5,563 nt of DNA, taken from an uncultured Prevotella sp. (GTDB lineage: Bacteria > Bacteroidota > Bacteroidia > Bacteroidales > Bacteroidaceae). Below the pieces are notes generated by a model. That model did not search any database. It was not told the DNA's origin and saw only the letters and a list, made by a program, of their open reading frames with translations. Below are positions 1 to 5,557 of this stretch, piece after piece. The translations under genes and the position numbers were made by a program. Position 1 is the stretch's first letter. Every line of letters starts with the position of its first letter. Location: the NCBI GenBank assembly GCA_946999025.1, contig CAMQBP010000144.1, positions 1-5,563 on the forward strand, given 5' to 3'.

Positions 1-401
1 GCCACTTGTTCCTTACTGGCCTGACCTTGACCAGTGATAGCCATCTTAATCTTGAGCGGAGCATATTCATGAATGGGTACATCGTGGTGAATGGCCGCAG
101 CAATGGCCACTCCTTGGGCACGTCCCAACTTTAACATCGACTGCACGTTTTTTCCGAAGAAAGGTGCTTCAATGGCCATTTCATCGGGTAGATACTCTTC
201 AATAATGCCAGTGACGCGATCAAAAATGTGTCCTAATCGAAGGTAAGGGTCATCAGTCTTTCGCATATCAATCACCCCCATGGCTACCATAGATGGCTTT
301 CTTTCAAGAATCTTAATGACACCATAACCCATCACATTGGTACCGGGATCTATTCCCAGTATCACTTTTTCTTTGATTTGCTGTTGTTGGGGAGTTGTCA
401 T
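1..401 (-). CDS. ruvC: Crossover junction endodeoxyribonuclease RuvC, N-terminal part (runs off the left edge)
   Basis: RuvC is the Holliday-junction resolvase that acts with RuvAB in the cytoplasm, nicking two opposed strands of a four-way junction. I translated the minus strand from the ATG at 401-399 and obtained 133 complete codons with no stop, ending at the window edge. Residues 15-29 read LGIDPGTNVMGYGVI, the RNase H-like first strand with catalytic Asp18. Residues 76-82 (AIEAPFF) carry the second catalytic acid, Glu78. The following GKNVQSMLKLGRAQGV stretch (83-98) is also typical of RuvC. The third and fourth catalytic residues lie in the C-terminal part outside the window, so completeness cannot be judged. 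The N-terminus is about ten residues longer than in E. coli RuvC. No Shine-Dalgarno is visible before the ATG. The start lies 12 bases after the stop of the metallo-hydrolase gene, so the two are probably co-transcribed. Confidence 0.95.
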   Translation of the reverse strand, partial: MTTPQQQQIKEKVILGIDPGTNVMGYGVIKILERKPSMVAMGVIDMRKTDDPYLRLGHIFDRVTGIIEEYLPDEMAIEAPFFGKNVQSMLKLGRAQGVAIAAAIHHDVPIHEYAPLKIKMAITGQGQASKEQV

Positions 402-413
402 TGCGTATTCGTT

Positions 414-1058
414 TTAGCGGTCCATGTAGGGATTTCCTGCAAGTTCAGTGCCGATTGTTGTTGGTTCGCCATGTCCAGGGTATATCTTAGTGTCGTCTGG
501 AAGCTGTGAAAGCATCCTTAAACTCTGAATCATCTGGAACATGGAGCCTCCCTGAAGATCAGTTCTTCCGATGGACAGGTGAAACAATGTATCACCTGAA
601 AATGCGACATGCTCTTCTTGACAATAAAAAAACACGCTTCCAGGTGTGTGTCCCGGAGTTTCTATCAAAGTGAATTGGTGTGATCCGAAGGATATGATAT
701 CATCTTGGTTGAGATACTGATCCACACTTGGGAAATCGTCAGATAGCTTAACACGCACAAATGCTTCAGCTTGTTCTTGTAGTAGTTGCATCAAAAAAGC
801 GTCAGCCCGATGAACTTTCACCTTTAATCCGTATTCTTTGTAGACAAACTGATCGCCGAAATGATGGTCGACATGTCCGTGCGTAGCGATGAAATCGACG
901 GGGGTTAAGCCTTGGGCTTCGATGTATTGTGCTATGGCTTTCTGTTCTTTTTCATAAAAGGCTCCGCAATCAATGATGATACATTCCTTGGTATCATCAT
1001 TGACTACATAGCAGTTCTCTTGCAGCATATTGCACACGAAGCATTTGATATTGAGCAT
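414..1058 (-). CDS. MBL-fold metallo-hydrolase, single-domain glyoxalase II-like (YcbL type)
   Basis: A cytoplasmic metallo-beta-lactamase-fold hydrolase of 214 residues. All the usual dinuclear metal ligands can be seen: the HxHxDH motif at 60-65 (His60, His62, Asp64, His65), His137 in ETPGHTPG, Asp156 in FSGDTLF, and His196 in YPGHGEPT. The IGRTDL string at 163-168 is typical of glyoxalase II-like members. At 214 residues it lacks the C-terminal substrate-binding domain of classical GloB (about 250 residues). This places it with the short YcbL-like group, whose physiological substrate is mostly unknown; a thioester is plausible. Bacteroidetes generally do not rely on glutathione, so I would not call it hydroxyacylglutathione hydrolase. 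It lies 35 bases after rsmG and 12 bases before ruvC on the same strand. No Shine-Dalgarno is seen before the ATG at 1058; the leader is A/T-rich. Confidence 0.93.
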   Translation of the reverse strand: MLNIKCFVCNMLQENCYVVNDDTKECIIIDCGAFYEKEQKAIAQYIEAQGLTPVDFIATHGHVDHHFGDQFVYKEYGLKVKVHRADAFLMQLLQEQAEAFVRVKLSDDFPSVDQYLNQDDIISFGSHQFTLIETPGHTPGSVFFYCQEEHVAFSGDTLFHLSIGRTDLQGGSMFQMIQSLRMLSQLPDDTKIYPGHGEPTTIGTELAGNPYMDR

Positions 1059-1093
1059 ATATTATTGTCTTTTAGTGTTGTTGTAAGATGAAA

Positions 1094-1720
1094 TTAAAGT
1101 GGCAGATAGACAATGTTCTTTTCTTTGAACCACTCTTCGTCAAACCAATTGGATATCGGACAGGTCTCAACGATGCGTTTGAACGGTTTCATTTCAGCGT
1201 CAAGATCCCCTCCTTTCAAACAGATGATTCCGTTTGGCAAAACATTTCGTTGCTCCTTGGAAATGTTCTTCTTGGCGATTTTGACCAAGTCGGGGAGAGA
1301 CATGGCGGCTCTACTCACCACAAAATCATAGATTTCTTTTTCTTCTTCACCTCTGATATGCTTGGTTGTGACATTCTTTAGACCGATGGAATGGGCAATT
1401 TCTTCGGCCACTCGAACTTTTTTCCCCGTTCCATCGATGAGTGTGAAGCAACATTTTGGAAACATAATGGCCAAAGGGATGCCTGGAAATCCACCTCCTG
1501 TCCCTAGGTCTAAAACCTTTGTTTGGTCGATGAAACTGACCAATTTGGCAATAGACAGCGAATGCAAGACATGATGTTCATATAGATAGTCAATGTCTTT
1601 GCGTGATATGACATTGATTTTTGCGTTCCAATCGCTATACAGTTCTTGAAGCATGCCATATTGTTTTTTCTGCTCTTCGGTTAACGAAGGGAAATATTTC
1701 AGTATCGCTTCTATGTTCAT
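1094..1720 (-). CDS. rsmG: 16S rRNA (guanine527-N7)-methyltransferase RsmG (GidB)
   Basis: RsmG methylates N7 of G527 in the 530 loop of 16S rRNA using S-adenosylmethionine; in several bacteria its loss gives low-level streptomycin resistance. The 208 residues match the family length. Residues 29-57 include SDWNAKINVISRKD and a HHVLHSLSI string, the typical N-terminal signature. The SAM-binding motif I is DLGTGGGFPGIPLAI at 71-85, followed by an acidic residue (Asp96) in LIDGTGKK. VVSRA at 134-138 and a CLKGG string near 167-171 complete the Rossmann-like fold. The start ATG (1720-1718) overlaps the upstream lipoprotein stop (TGA at 1719-1717) in an ATGA arrangement. Translation is therefore probably coupled, which also supports this start, because no Shine-Dalgarno is visible. 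The family assignment is secure. Confidence 0.96.
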   Translation of the reverse strand: MNIEAILKYFPSLTEEQKKQYGMLQELYSDWNAKINVISRKDIDYLYEHHVLHSLSIAKLVSFIDQTKVLDLGTGGGFPGIPLAIMFPKCCFTLIDGTGKKVRVAEEIAHSIGLKNVTTKHIRGEEEKEIYDFVVSRAAMSLPDLVKIAKKNISKEQRNVLPNGIICLKGGDLDAEMKPFKRIVETCPISNWFDEEWFKEKNIVYLPL

Positions 1721-2514
1721 TTTAAATATTTCTTTAATTCAGATTTGCTCAAATCAACCCTCATCTCGCCACATTCATGGGGCGCAATCTCATCTTCGCA
1801 GTAGATAAAAGTTATTTTATTCTTGCCAATGACATAATTATCAGTGATGTAAAAATCGCCATCAGTCAAGCTTCCATCCTGTGTTTGGTATCCTGTTCGA
1901 TGATTTTTCAATTGTCTTTGAAGCTTTTCAAGAATGATATCTTTTAGAGATTCTTCATAACCCTCAATGAACAGGTCTGACAAAGTGATTAACTCTCCTG
2001 TCTTCAAGTTGAAGTTTTTTGCGATTGTTTGATTTGATGTTTGCGACGTTCCCGCAGCTGTTGACAAGTAAATGATGTATGTGAGGATGTCTTTTTGGTT
2101 ATTTTGAAGTTCTGATTTCAGTTGATAACGTCTGTTATAGGTGGTTGGATTGACAGAATCTGCACGGTAAAGCGGACCATAAGTATTGATGTATTCATCC
2201 ATATATTGGCTTACAAAGGTACGCAGGGCCTTCTCCATGTCGGTTGACTCGTTTGTTTGAGATAAGCTATTTGTCACCAGAAAACCAGATTGAATCAATG
2301 TTTGGTTGATTTTCGGAGCGTTTTTTCCTCGCATACATTGCATTTGGATGGATACTTCACACTTGGGGGAGTGAGCGTTGTTTGCCAGATACTTGGTTGA
2401 GTCTATCACAAATGATATGATTTTTAATCCGTATTTCTTCACCACGTTGTTGTGACTGTCATCACATCCTGATGCAAAAAGGGTGAGAACAATGACCAAC
2501 AACAGATTCCTCAT
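1717..2514 (-). CDS. Lipoprotein with DUF3298 (RsiV-like) C-terminal domain
   Basis: A predicted envelope lipoprotein of 265 residues when started at the ATG at 2514-2512. That start gives MRNLLLVIVLTLFASGC, a short basic N-terminus, a hydrophobic segment and a lipobox ending at Cys17, followed by two aspartates. An in-frame ATG at 2562 would add 16 residues ahead of the signal peptide. It would also lie upstream of the minus-strand promoter element at 2530-2537, so I reject it. The C-terminal ~95 residues show the DUF3298 pattern: NFNLKTGELITLSDLF, then GYEESLKDIILEKLQ, then FYITDNYV, and an EIAPHECGEMRVDLSKSEL string near the end. The region before it probably corresponds to the PdaC/DUF4163-like half often paired with DUF3298. 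The function of the domain is unknown; it also occurs in the anti-sigma factor RsiV, which binds lysozyme. It is first in the minus-strand operon and overlaps rsmG by four bases. Confidence 0.82.
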   Translation of the reverse strand: MRNLLLVIVLTLFASGCDDSHNNVVKKYGLKIISFVIDSTKYLANNAHSPKCEVSIQMQCMRGKNAPKINQTLIQSGFLVTNSLSQTNESTDMEKALRTFVSQYMDEYINTYGPLYRADSVNPTTYNRRYQLKSELQNNQKDILTYIIYLSTAAGTSQTSNQTIAKNFNLKTGELITLSDLFIEGYEESLKDIILEKLQRQLKNHRTGYQTQDGSLTDGDFYITDNYVIGKNKITFIYCEDEIAPHECGEMRVDLSKSELKKYLK

Positions 2515-2523
2515 CTTCTCTTT

Positions 2524-2558
2524 TTTGTGCAAAAATACGAATATTTTTTGTACCTTTG
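2524..2558 (+). promoter_or_regulatory. Candidate Bacteroidetes promoter for the HAD gene
   Basis: TACCTTTG at 2551-2558 fits the -7 consensus TAnnTTTG exactly, and the same octamer serves the tRNA promoter at 5329. A TTTG at 2524-2527 could be the -33 element, but the 23-base spacer is somewhat longer than usual. The predicted start near 2564 leaves a leader of about 24 bases before the ATG at 2588. The region overlaps the minus-strand element at 2530-2537, so the two promoters are back to back. Confidence 0.6.
2530..2537 (-). promoter_or_regulatory. Candidate Bacteroidetes -7 element for the lipoprotein-rsmG-MBL-ruvC operon
   Basis: Read on the minus strand, these bases are TATTTTTG, matching the Bacteroidetes -7 consensus TAnnTTTG. 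Transcription would begin near 2525, leaving a leader of about ten bases before the ATG at 2514. I could not find a clear TTTG (-33) at the expected distance upstream, so only half of the promoter is supported. Its position agrees with the internal start chosen for the lipoprotein. Confidence 0.45.
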
Positions 2559-2587
2559 ACATGTCATTCTATAAAATAAGGTAAATA

Positions 2588-3223
2588 ATGTTTAACACAG
2601 CACTTTTTGATTTAGATGGAGTCGTACTGGATACCGAGTCTCAGTATACCGTTTGTTGGGATCGGATAGGTAAGGTTTACAAACCTGACATACCGCAGTT
2701 TGCCCATCTTATCAAGGGACAGACACTGACTCAGATATTCGATCGGTATTTTAAAGATGAAGAAAAGGCGCAACATGAAATAGAGAATCAGCTCATTGAG
2801 TTTGAAAAAAATATGGATTACGCATACATTCCTGGCGTTGTTGCCTTTATTACAGACCTGAAACGGCATCAAATTAATACGGCTATCGTAACAAGTAGCA
2901 ACCAACAGAAAATGGCAAATGTATACCAGCGTCATCCAGAATTTGAAACGTTCTTTGACGTTATCCTTACCAGTGAGGACTTTAAACAAAGTAAACCTGA
3001 TCCAGATTGTTACCTTACAGCTGCTGCTCATTTCTCTGTTTCGCACAACCAATGTGTTGTGTTTGAAGATAGTATCAACGGATTGAAGGCGGGAAAGGCC
3101 GCTCAAATGAAGGTTTGTGGACTGGCTACAACAAACGCTGTTGAGGTTATCGAGCCTTTGTCAGATATGGTTATGAATGACTTTGTTGGGATGAGTTATG
3201 AAAAGTTGAGTGCAATGGTTTAA
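2588..3223 (+). CDS. HAD-superfamily hydrolase, beta-phosphoglucomutase/phosphatase-like
   Basis: A cytoplasmic HAD phosphotransferase of 211 residues with all four family motifs. Motif I is FDLDGVVLDTE, with nucleophile Asp8 and acid/base Asp10. Motif II is VTSSN at 101-105. Motif III is the lysine in SKPDP (Lys136). Motif IV is FEDSINGLKAG, with Glu160 and Asp161 for magnesium. A helical cap (subclass I) fits between motif I and about residue 85. This layout is shared by beta-phosphoglucomutases and by broad sugar-phosphate and nucleotide phosphatases, so the substrate cannot be read from sequence. The start ATG has a weak AAGG at 2578-2581, six bases upstream, one of the few Shine-Dalgarno-like sites here. 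It is transcribed away from the lipoprotein-rsmG operon. A 110-base gap with an inverted repeat separates it from the next gene, so membership of the same transcript is uncertain. Confidence 0.92.
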   Translation: MFNTALFDLDGVVLDTESQYTVCWDRIGKVYKPDIPQFAHLIKGQTLTQIFDRYFKDEEKAQHEIENQLIEFEKNMDYAYIPGVVAFITDLKRHQINTAIVTSSNQQKMANVYQRHPEFETFFDVILTSEDFKQSKPDPDCYLTAAAHFSVSHNQCVVFEDSINGLKAGKAAQMKVCGLATTNAVEVIEPLSDMVMNDFVGMSYEKLSAMV

Positions 3224-3273
3224 ACATATCTGTGTTGCCACGCTTGCATTGACCATTGCTTATTTTACATTTC

Positions 3274-3300
3274 TTGTCAATACTTTATTGGGATTGACAA
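3274..3300. repeat. Perfect 8-bp inverted repeat in the HAD-lipoprotein gap
   Basis: TTGTCAAT (3274-3281) and ATTGACAA (3293-3300) are exact reverse complements separated by 11 bases. One mismatch outward, two further T/A pairs extend it. It lies 50 bases after the HAD stop and 33 bases before the lipoprotein ATG. As a hairpin it is A/T-rich and is followed by AAATAAATAA instead of a T-run, so it is a poor intrinsic terminator. It could instead be a protein-binding dyad, or chance in A/T-rich DNA. No convincing TAnnTTTG promoter is visible in this gap. Confidence 0.4.
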
Positions 3301-3333
3301 AAATAAATAATCACTTTTAGCGTTTATTCATTA

Positions 3334-4770
3334 ATGAACATTCGATTGTCTATTATAGTTTGTTTGTTGACACTGATTGGTTTCACTGCATGTCATGATG
3401 AAGATACCTTTTCTTCGTCACCCAATCATTTGTTGACATTCTCTTCTGACAGTATCAAACTTGATACCGTCTTCTCCAACATTCCCTCGGCAGCCAAATC
3501 TTTTTGGGTTTATAACCATTCAGGAGAAGGCATTAGATGCTCTAACGTTAGGTTAGAACGAGGCAATCAGACAGGCTTTAGAGTCAATGTAGACGGCATT
3601 TACCTGGGTAAAGATGTGGGATATGCAACTTCAGAGATTGAAATTAGGAAGAATGACAGCATTCGCGTGTATGTAGAATTAACCTCTCCGACTAAACATG
3701 CCGATGTGCCGCTACGCATTGAAGACAATATTGTGTTTGCATTGGAGAATGGAAAGGAGCAAAAAGTTAATCTGAACGCTTATGCCTGGGATGCCGTTTT
3801 CTTACGCGATTATCATGTTTTGAATGATACAGTACTATCAGGAACCAAGCCCATTGTGGTGTTTGGAAAGCTGATTGTTGAAGAAAACAAGACTTTGCGC
3901 ATAGCTGCCGGCACGACGCTGTATTTCGATCAGCATGCAGGCATTGATGTCTATGGCCGGCTGTCCATTGAGGGAGAACCGCAAAATGAAGTTGTTTTGC
4001 GTGGCAACCGACTGGATCGGATGTTCGATTATCTGCCTTATGACGGATTGAGTGGTCAGTGGCAGGGAGTACATATTTATTCTTCGTCCAACGAAAATAC
4101 CATTTCGTTCGCCGATATCCATGGCGCATACAATGGCTTGGTAATTGATTCTGCCGACATAGCCAAGCAAAAACTGCTTATGGCCAATTCTACCATTCAC
4201 AACTGTCAAGGATATGGCTTGCTGATTCGTCATGCGCAAGTTTCCATCAACAATTCTGTATTCAGCAATACCCTCAACGATTGCGTTTCAATAGATGGCG
4301 GGGATGTGGTGATGAACGGATGTACCTTAGCGCAATTTTATCCATTTGACTCTAACAGAGGTGTGGCTTTAAGATTGAGTGCCGCATCTTCACCCTTAAT
4401 ACAATTCGTTTGTAATAACTCACTTGTTACGGGCTACTCCGCCCATGAGGTGATGAGAAACCCTGGAAAGGGTGCCTCTCAGCTGCATTTCGCCTTCGAG
4501 AGCTGTTTGCTACGCATGCCTCATGAAGAGTCTGCGGATAGTGTTTATTTTAAAAACGTGCTATACGAAGATGTAAAAGATACGATTCAGGCTGGTCACA
4601 AGAACTTCCTTTTGATTGACACAGATAGCTTGAGGTATGATTTCAGATTGCGAGAAAAATCTTTGGCCATAGGAAAGGCCAATCAAGCAACATCCTTACC
4701 CTTGGACAGGGATGGCAGAAAGCGAGATGAACTGCCGGATATCGGCGCCTATGAATACTTTAAACCCTAA
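3334..4770 (+). CDS. Surface-type lipoprotein with right-handed parallel beta-helix
   Basis: A 478-residue predicted outer-membrane lipoprotein. The signal peptide MNIRLSIIVCLLTLIGFTAC ends at lipobox Cys20. The next residues, HDED, resemble the acidic export signal that sends Bacteroidetes lipoproteins to the cell surface. Residues about 33-150 look like a beta-sandwich domain, with LTFSSDSIKLDTVFSNI, FRVNVDG and a DSIRVYVELT string. This is a pattern I recognise from Bacteroidetes beta-helix lipoproteins. Residues about 172-400 contain short beta-rungs, such as GKLIVEENKTLRIAAGTTL, VYGRLSIEG, GQWQGVHIYSS, and runs of N/G with alternating hydrophobics, typical of a parallel beta-helix. The C-terminus, with RDGRKRDELPDIGAYEY, is the usual end motif of this family. 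The ligand is unknown; beta-helices often bind or cleave polysaccharide, but no catalytic residues can be assigned. cdd follows after 5 bases and is likely co-transcribed. No Shine-Dalgarno is visible. Confidence 0.87.
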   Translation: MNIRLSIIVCLLTLIGFTACHDEDTFSSSPNHLLTFSSDSIKLDTVFSNIPSAAKSFWVYNHSGEGIRCSNVRLERGNQTGFRVNVDGIYLGKDVGYATSEIEIRKNDSIRVYVELTSPTKHADVPLRIEDNIVFALENGKEQKVNLNAYAWDAVFLRDYHVLNDTVLSGTKPIVVFGKLIVEENKTLRIAAGTTLYFDQHAGIDVYGRLSIEGEPQNEVVLRGNRLDRMFDYLPYDGLSGQWQGVHIYSSSNENTISFADIHGAYNGLVIDSADIAKQKLLMANSTIHNCQGYGLLIRHAQVSINNSVFSNTLNDCVSIDGGDVVMNGCTLAQFYPFDSNRGVALRLSAASSPLIQFVCNNSLVTGYSAHEVMRNPGKGASQLHFAFESCLLRMPHEESADSVYFKNVLYEDVKDTIQAGHKNFLLIDTDSLRYDFRLREKSLAIGKANQATSLPLDRDGRKRDELPDIGAYEYFKP

Positions 4771-4775
4771 CATGC

Positions 4776-5255
4776 ATGGAACAGATTGACATTAATATCT
4801 CGATTCAGAGTTATCAGCTCAATGAGCTTTCACCACAAGACCAAGAGTTGGTTCAGGCCGCCATCAAGGCCACTAAGAATGCATACGCAAATTACAGTCG
4901 CTTCTATGTGGGTGCCGCTTTAAGACTTGAAAATGGAAAAATGGTGATAGGAGCCAACCAAGAAAATGCTGCATTCCCATCAGGTTTATGCGCAGAGCGT
5001 ACAGCTGTCTTTGCGGCTCAAGCCAACTATCCCGACAGTCCCATTGAAACTTTGGCCATTGCAGGCCGGAACGAGAAAGGCGTTTTGCCTAATCCCATCA
5101 CACCTTGTGGGGCTTGTCGACAGGTTATACTGGAGATAGAAGACCGATACAAAAAACCTATCAAAATTCTTTTATATGGAACTCAGAAAATCTATTGTGT
5201 CAGAAGTGTGAAAGATCTGCTTCCGTTGTCGTTTGTAGACGATAATATGCGCTGA
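4776..5255 (+). CDS. cdd: Cytidine deaminase
   Basis: Cdd hydrolyses cytidine and deoxycytidine to uridine and deoxyuridine in pyrimidine salvage, in the cytoplasm. The 159 residues carry the full zinc site: Cys72-Ala-Glu74 in PSGLCAERTAVF, with the catalytic glutamate, and Cys111 and Cys114 in TPCGACRQV. The three-cysteine ligand set is that of the small, tetrameric Cdd class. The substrate-binding strings YSRFYVGAAL (40-49) and NQENAAFPSG (61-70) are also present. It is longer than the ~130-residue B. subtilis type because of an N-terminal extension of about 20 residues (MEQIDINISIQSYQLNELSP). The ATG at 4776 lies 5 bases after the lipoprotein stop. A nearer ATG at 4772 opens only a five-codon frame. 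No Shine-Dalgarno is visible, so translation may depend on the upstream gene. Confidence 0.96.
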   Translation: MEQIDINISIQSYQLNELSPQDQELVQAAIKATKNAYANYSRFYVGAALRLENGKMVIGANQENAAFPSGLCAERTAVFAAQANYPDSPIETLAIAGRNEKGVLPNPITPCGACRQVILEIEDRYKKPIKILLYGTQKIYCVRSVKDLLPLSFVDDNMR

Positions 5256-5302
5256 AATCAACTTGTTAATAAATTTTAAAAACAATCTTTTTTCATTACA
5301 TA

Positions 5303-5344
5303 GGTTGCGGTATTCAGAAATAAACCATTACCTTTGCAACCGCA
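5303..5344. repeat. Short inverted repeat bracketing the tRNA promoter
   Basis: GGTTGC at 5303-5308 is the reverse complement of GCAACC at 5336-5341. In a shifted register, TGCGGT (5306-5311) pairs with ACCGCA (5339-5344). The left arm overlaps the -33 position and the right arm starts at the last base of the -7 box. It could be an operator, a stem-forming element, or coincidence. Confidence 0.3.
5304..5336 (+). promoter_or_regulatory. Candidate promoter of the tRNA-Ser/tRNA-Glu transcript
   Basis: TACCTTTG at 5329-5336 matches the Bacteroidetes -7 consensus. GTTG at 5304-5307 stands 21 bases upstream in the -33 position. Transcription would begin near 5343, giving a leader of about 42 bases before tRNA-Ser. 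The bases right after the -7 box (CAACCGC) are GC-rich, as is common at stable-RNA promoters. It lies 129 bases of intergenic DNA downstream of cdd and points toward the tRNAs. Confidence 0.65.
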
Positions 5345-5363
5345 TTTGAGACACAGTGCATTC

Positions 5364-5382
5364 TCCTTTACGATGAAAAGGA
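5364..5382 (+). other. Small hairpin in the tRNA leader
   Basis: TCCTTT (5364-5369) and AAAGGA (5377-5382) are exact reverse complements around a 7-base loop, ending two bases before tRNA-Ser. In the precursor it could place the 5' end for RNase P or protect the leader. A 6-bp stem alone is weak evidence. Confidence 0.3.
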
Positions 5383-5384
5383 AG

Positions 5385-5471
5385 GGAAGTGTGGGTGAGT
5401 GGCTGAAACCACCAGTTTGCTAAACTGACGTGCGGGTTACCGTACCGGGGGTTCGAATCCCCCCGCTTCCG
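5385..5471 (+). tRNA. tRNA-Ser(GCT)
   Basis: An 87-base class II tRNA that reads AGC and AGU codons. The acceptor is GGAAGTG (5385-5391) paired with CGCTTCC (5464-5470), with one T·G pair, and the discriminator is G5471. The D-stem is GGT/ACC. The anticodon loop TTGCTAA (5417-5423) holds GCT at 5419-5421. The long variable arm folds as six pairs, 5430-5435 with 5440-5445, around GTTA, the mark of Ser or Leu tRNAs. The T-arm is GGGGG, TTCGAAT, CCCCC. Position 27-43 is a C·A mismatch at the base of the anticodon stem. The CCA end is not encoded, since CTC follows. It is first in the tRNA transcript, with tRNA-Glu 14 bases downstream. Confidence 0.96.
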
Positions 5472-5485
5472 CTCTATAATTAATC

Positions 5486-5557
5486 GGTCGGTTCATCTAA
5501 CGGTTAGGATACAAGATTCTCAATCTTGGCATACGAGTTCGATTCTCGTACCGACTA
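5486..5557 (+). tRNA. tRNA-Glu(CTC)
   Basis: A 72-base tRNA with the CTC anticodon at 5519-5521, reading GAG. The acceptor GGTCGGT (5486-5492) pairs with ACCGACT (5550-5556), with a G·T first pair and discriminator A5557. The D-stem ATCT pairs with GGAT. The anticodon stem CAAGA/TCTTG closes the loop TTCTCAA. The variable region has four bases, and the T-arm is ACGAG, TTCGATT, CTCGT. No CCA is encoded, since CAA follows. Only six bases remain to the window edge, so further tRNAs may follow. Confidence 0.93.

Noticed and set aside
1088..1574. Plus-strand open frames opposite rsmG
   Set aside because: They lie wholly inside the well-supported rsmG gene, have no recognisable motif or promoter, and overlap each other.
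2515..2562. Upstream in-frame ATG at 2562 as the start of the DUF3298 lipoprotein
   Set aside because: It would put 16 charged and mixed residues ahead of the signal peptide, and it lies upstream of the likely promoter. The ATG at 2514 gives a clean lipoprotein signal.
2612..3106. Minus-strand open frame opposite the HAD gene
   Set aside because: The plus-strand frame has all four HAD motifs; this frame shows no domain-like pattern.
3767..4239. Two minus-strand open frames opposite the beta-helix lipoprotein
   Set aside because: They are in different frames, have no motif, and are rich in His, Arg and Gln as expected for antisense reading of a real gene.
4772..4789. ATG at 4772 as an alternative cdd start or leader peptide
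   Set aside because: The frame ends after five codons, and it is out of frame with the cdd motifs.
5263..5293. Possible intrinsic terminator after cdd (TTGTT ... AACAA, then TCTTTTTT)
   Set aside because: The stem is only five A/T-rich pairs with a long loop. The six-T run fits, but the hairpin is too weak to call.
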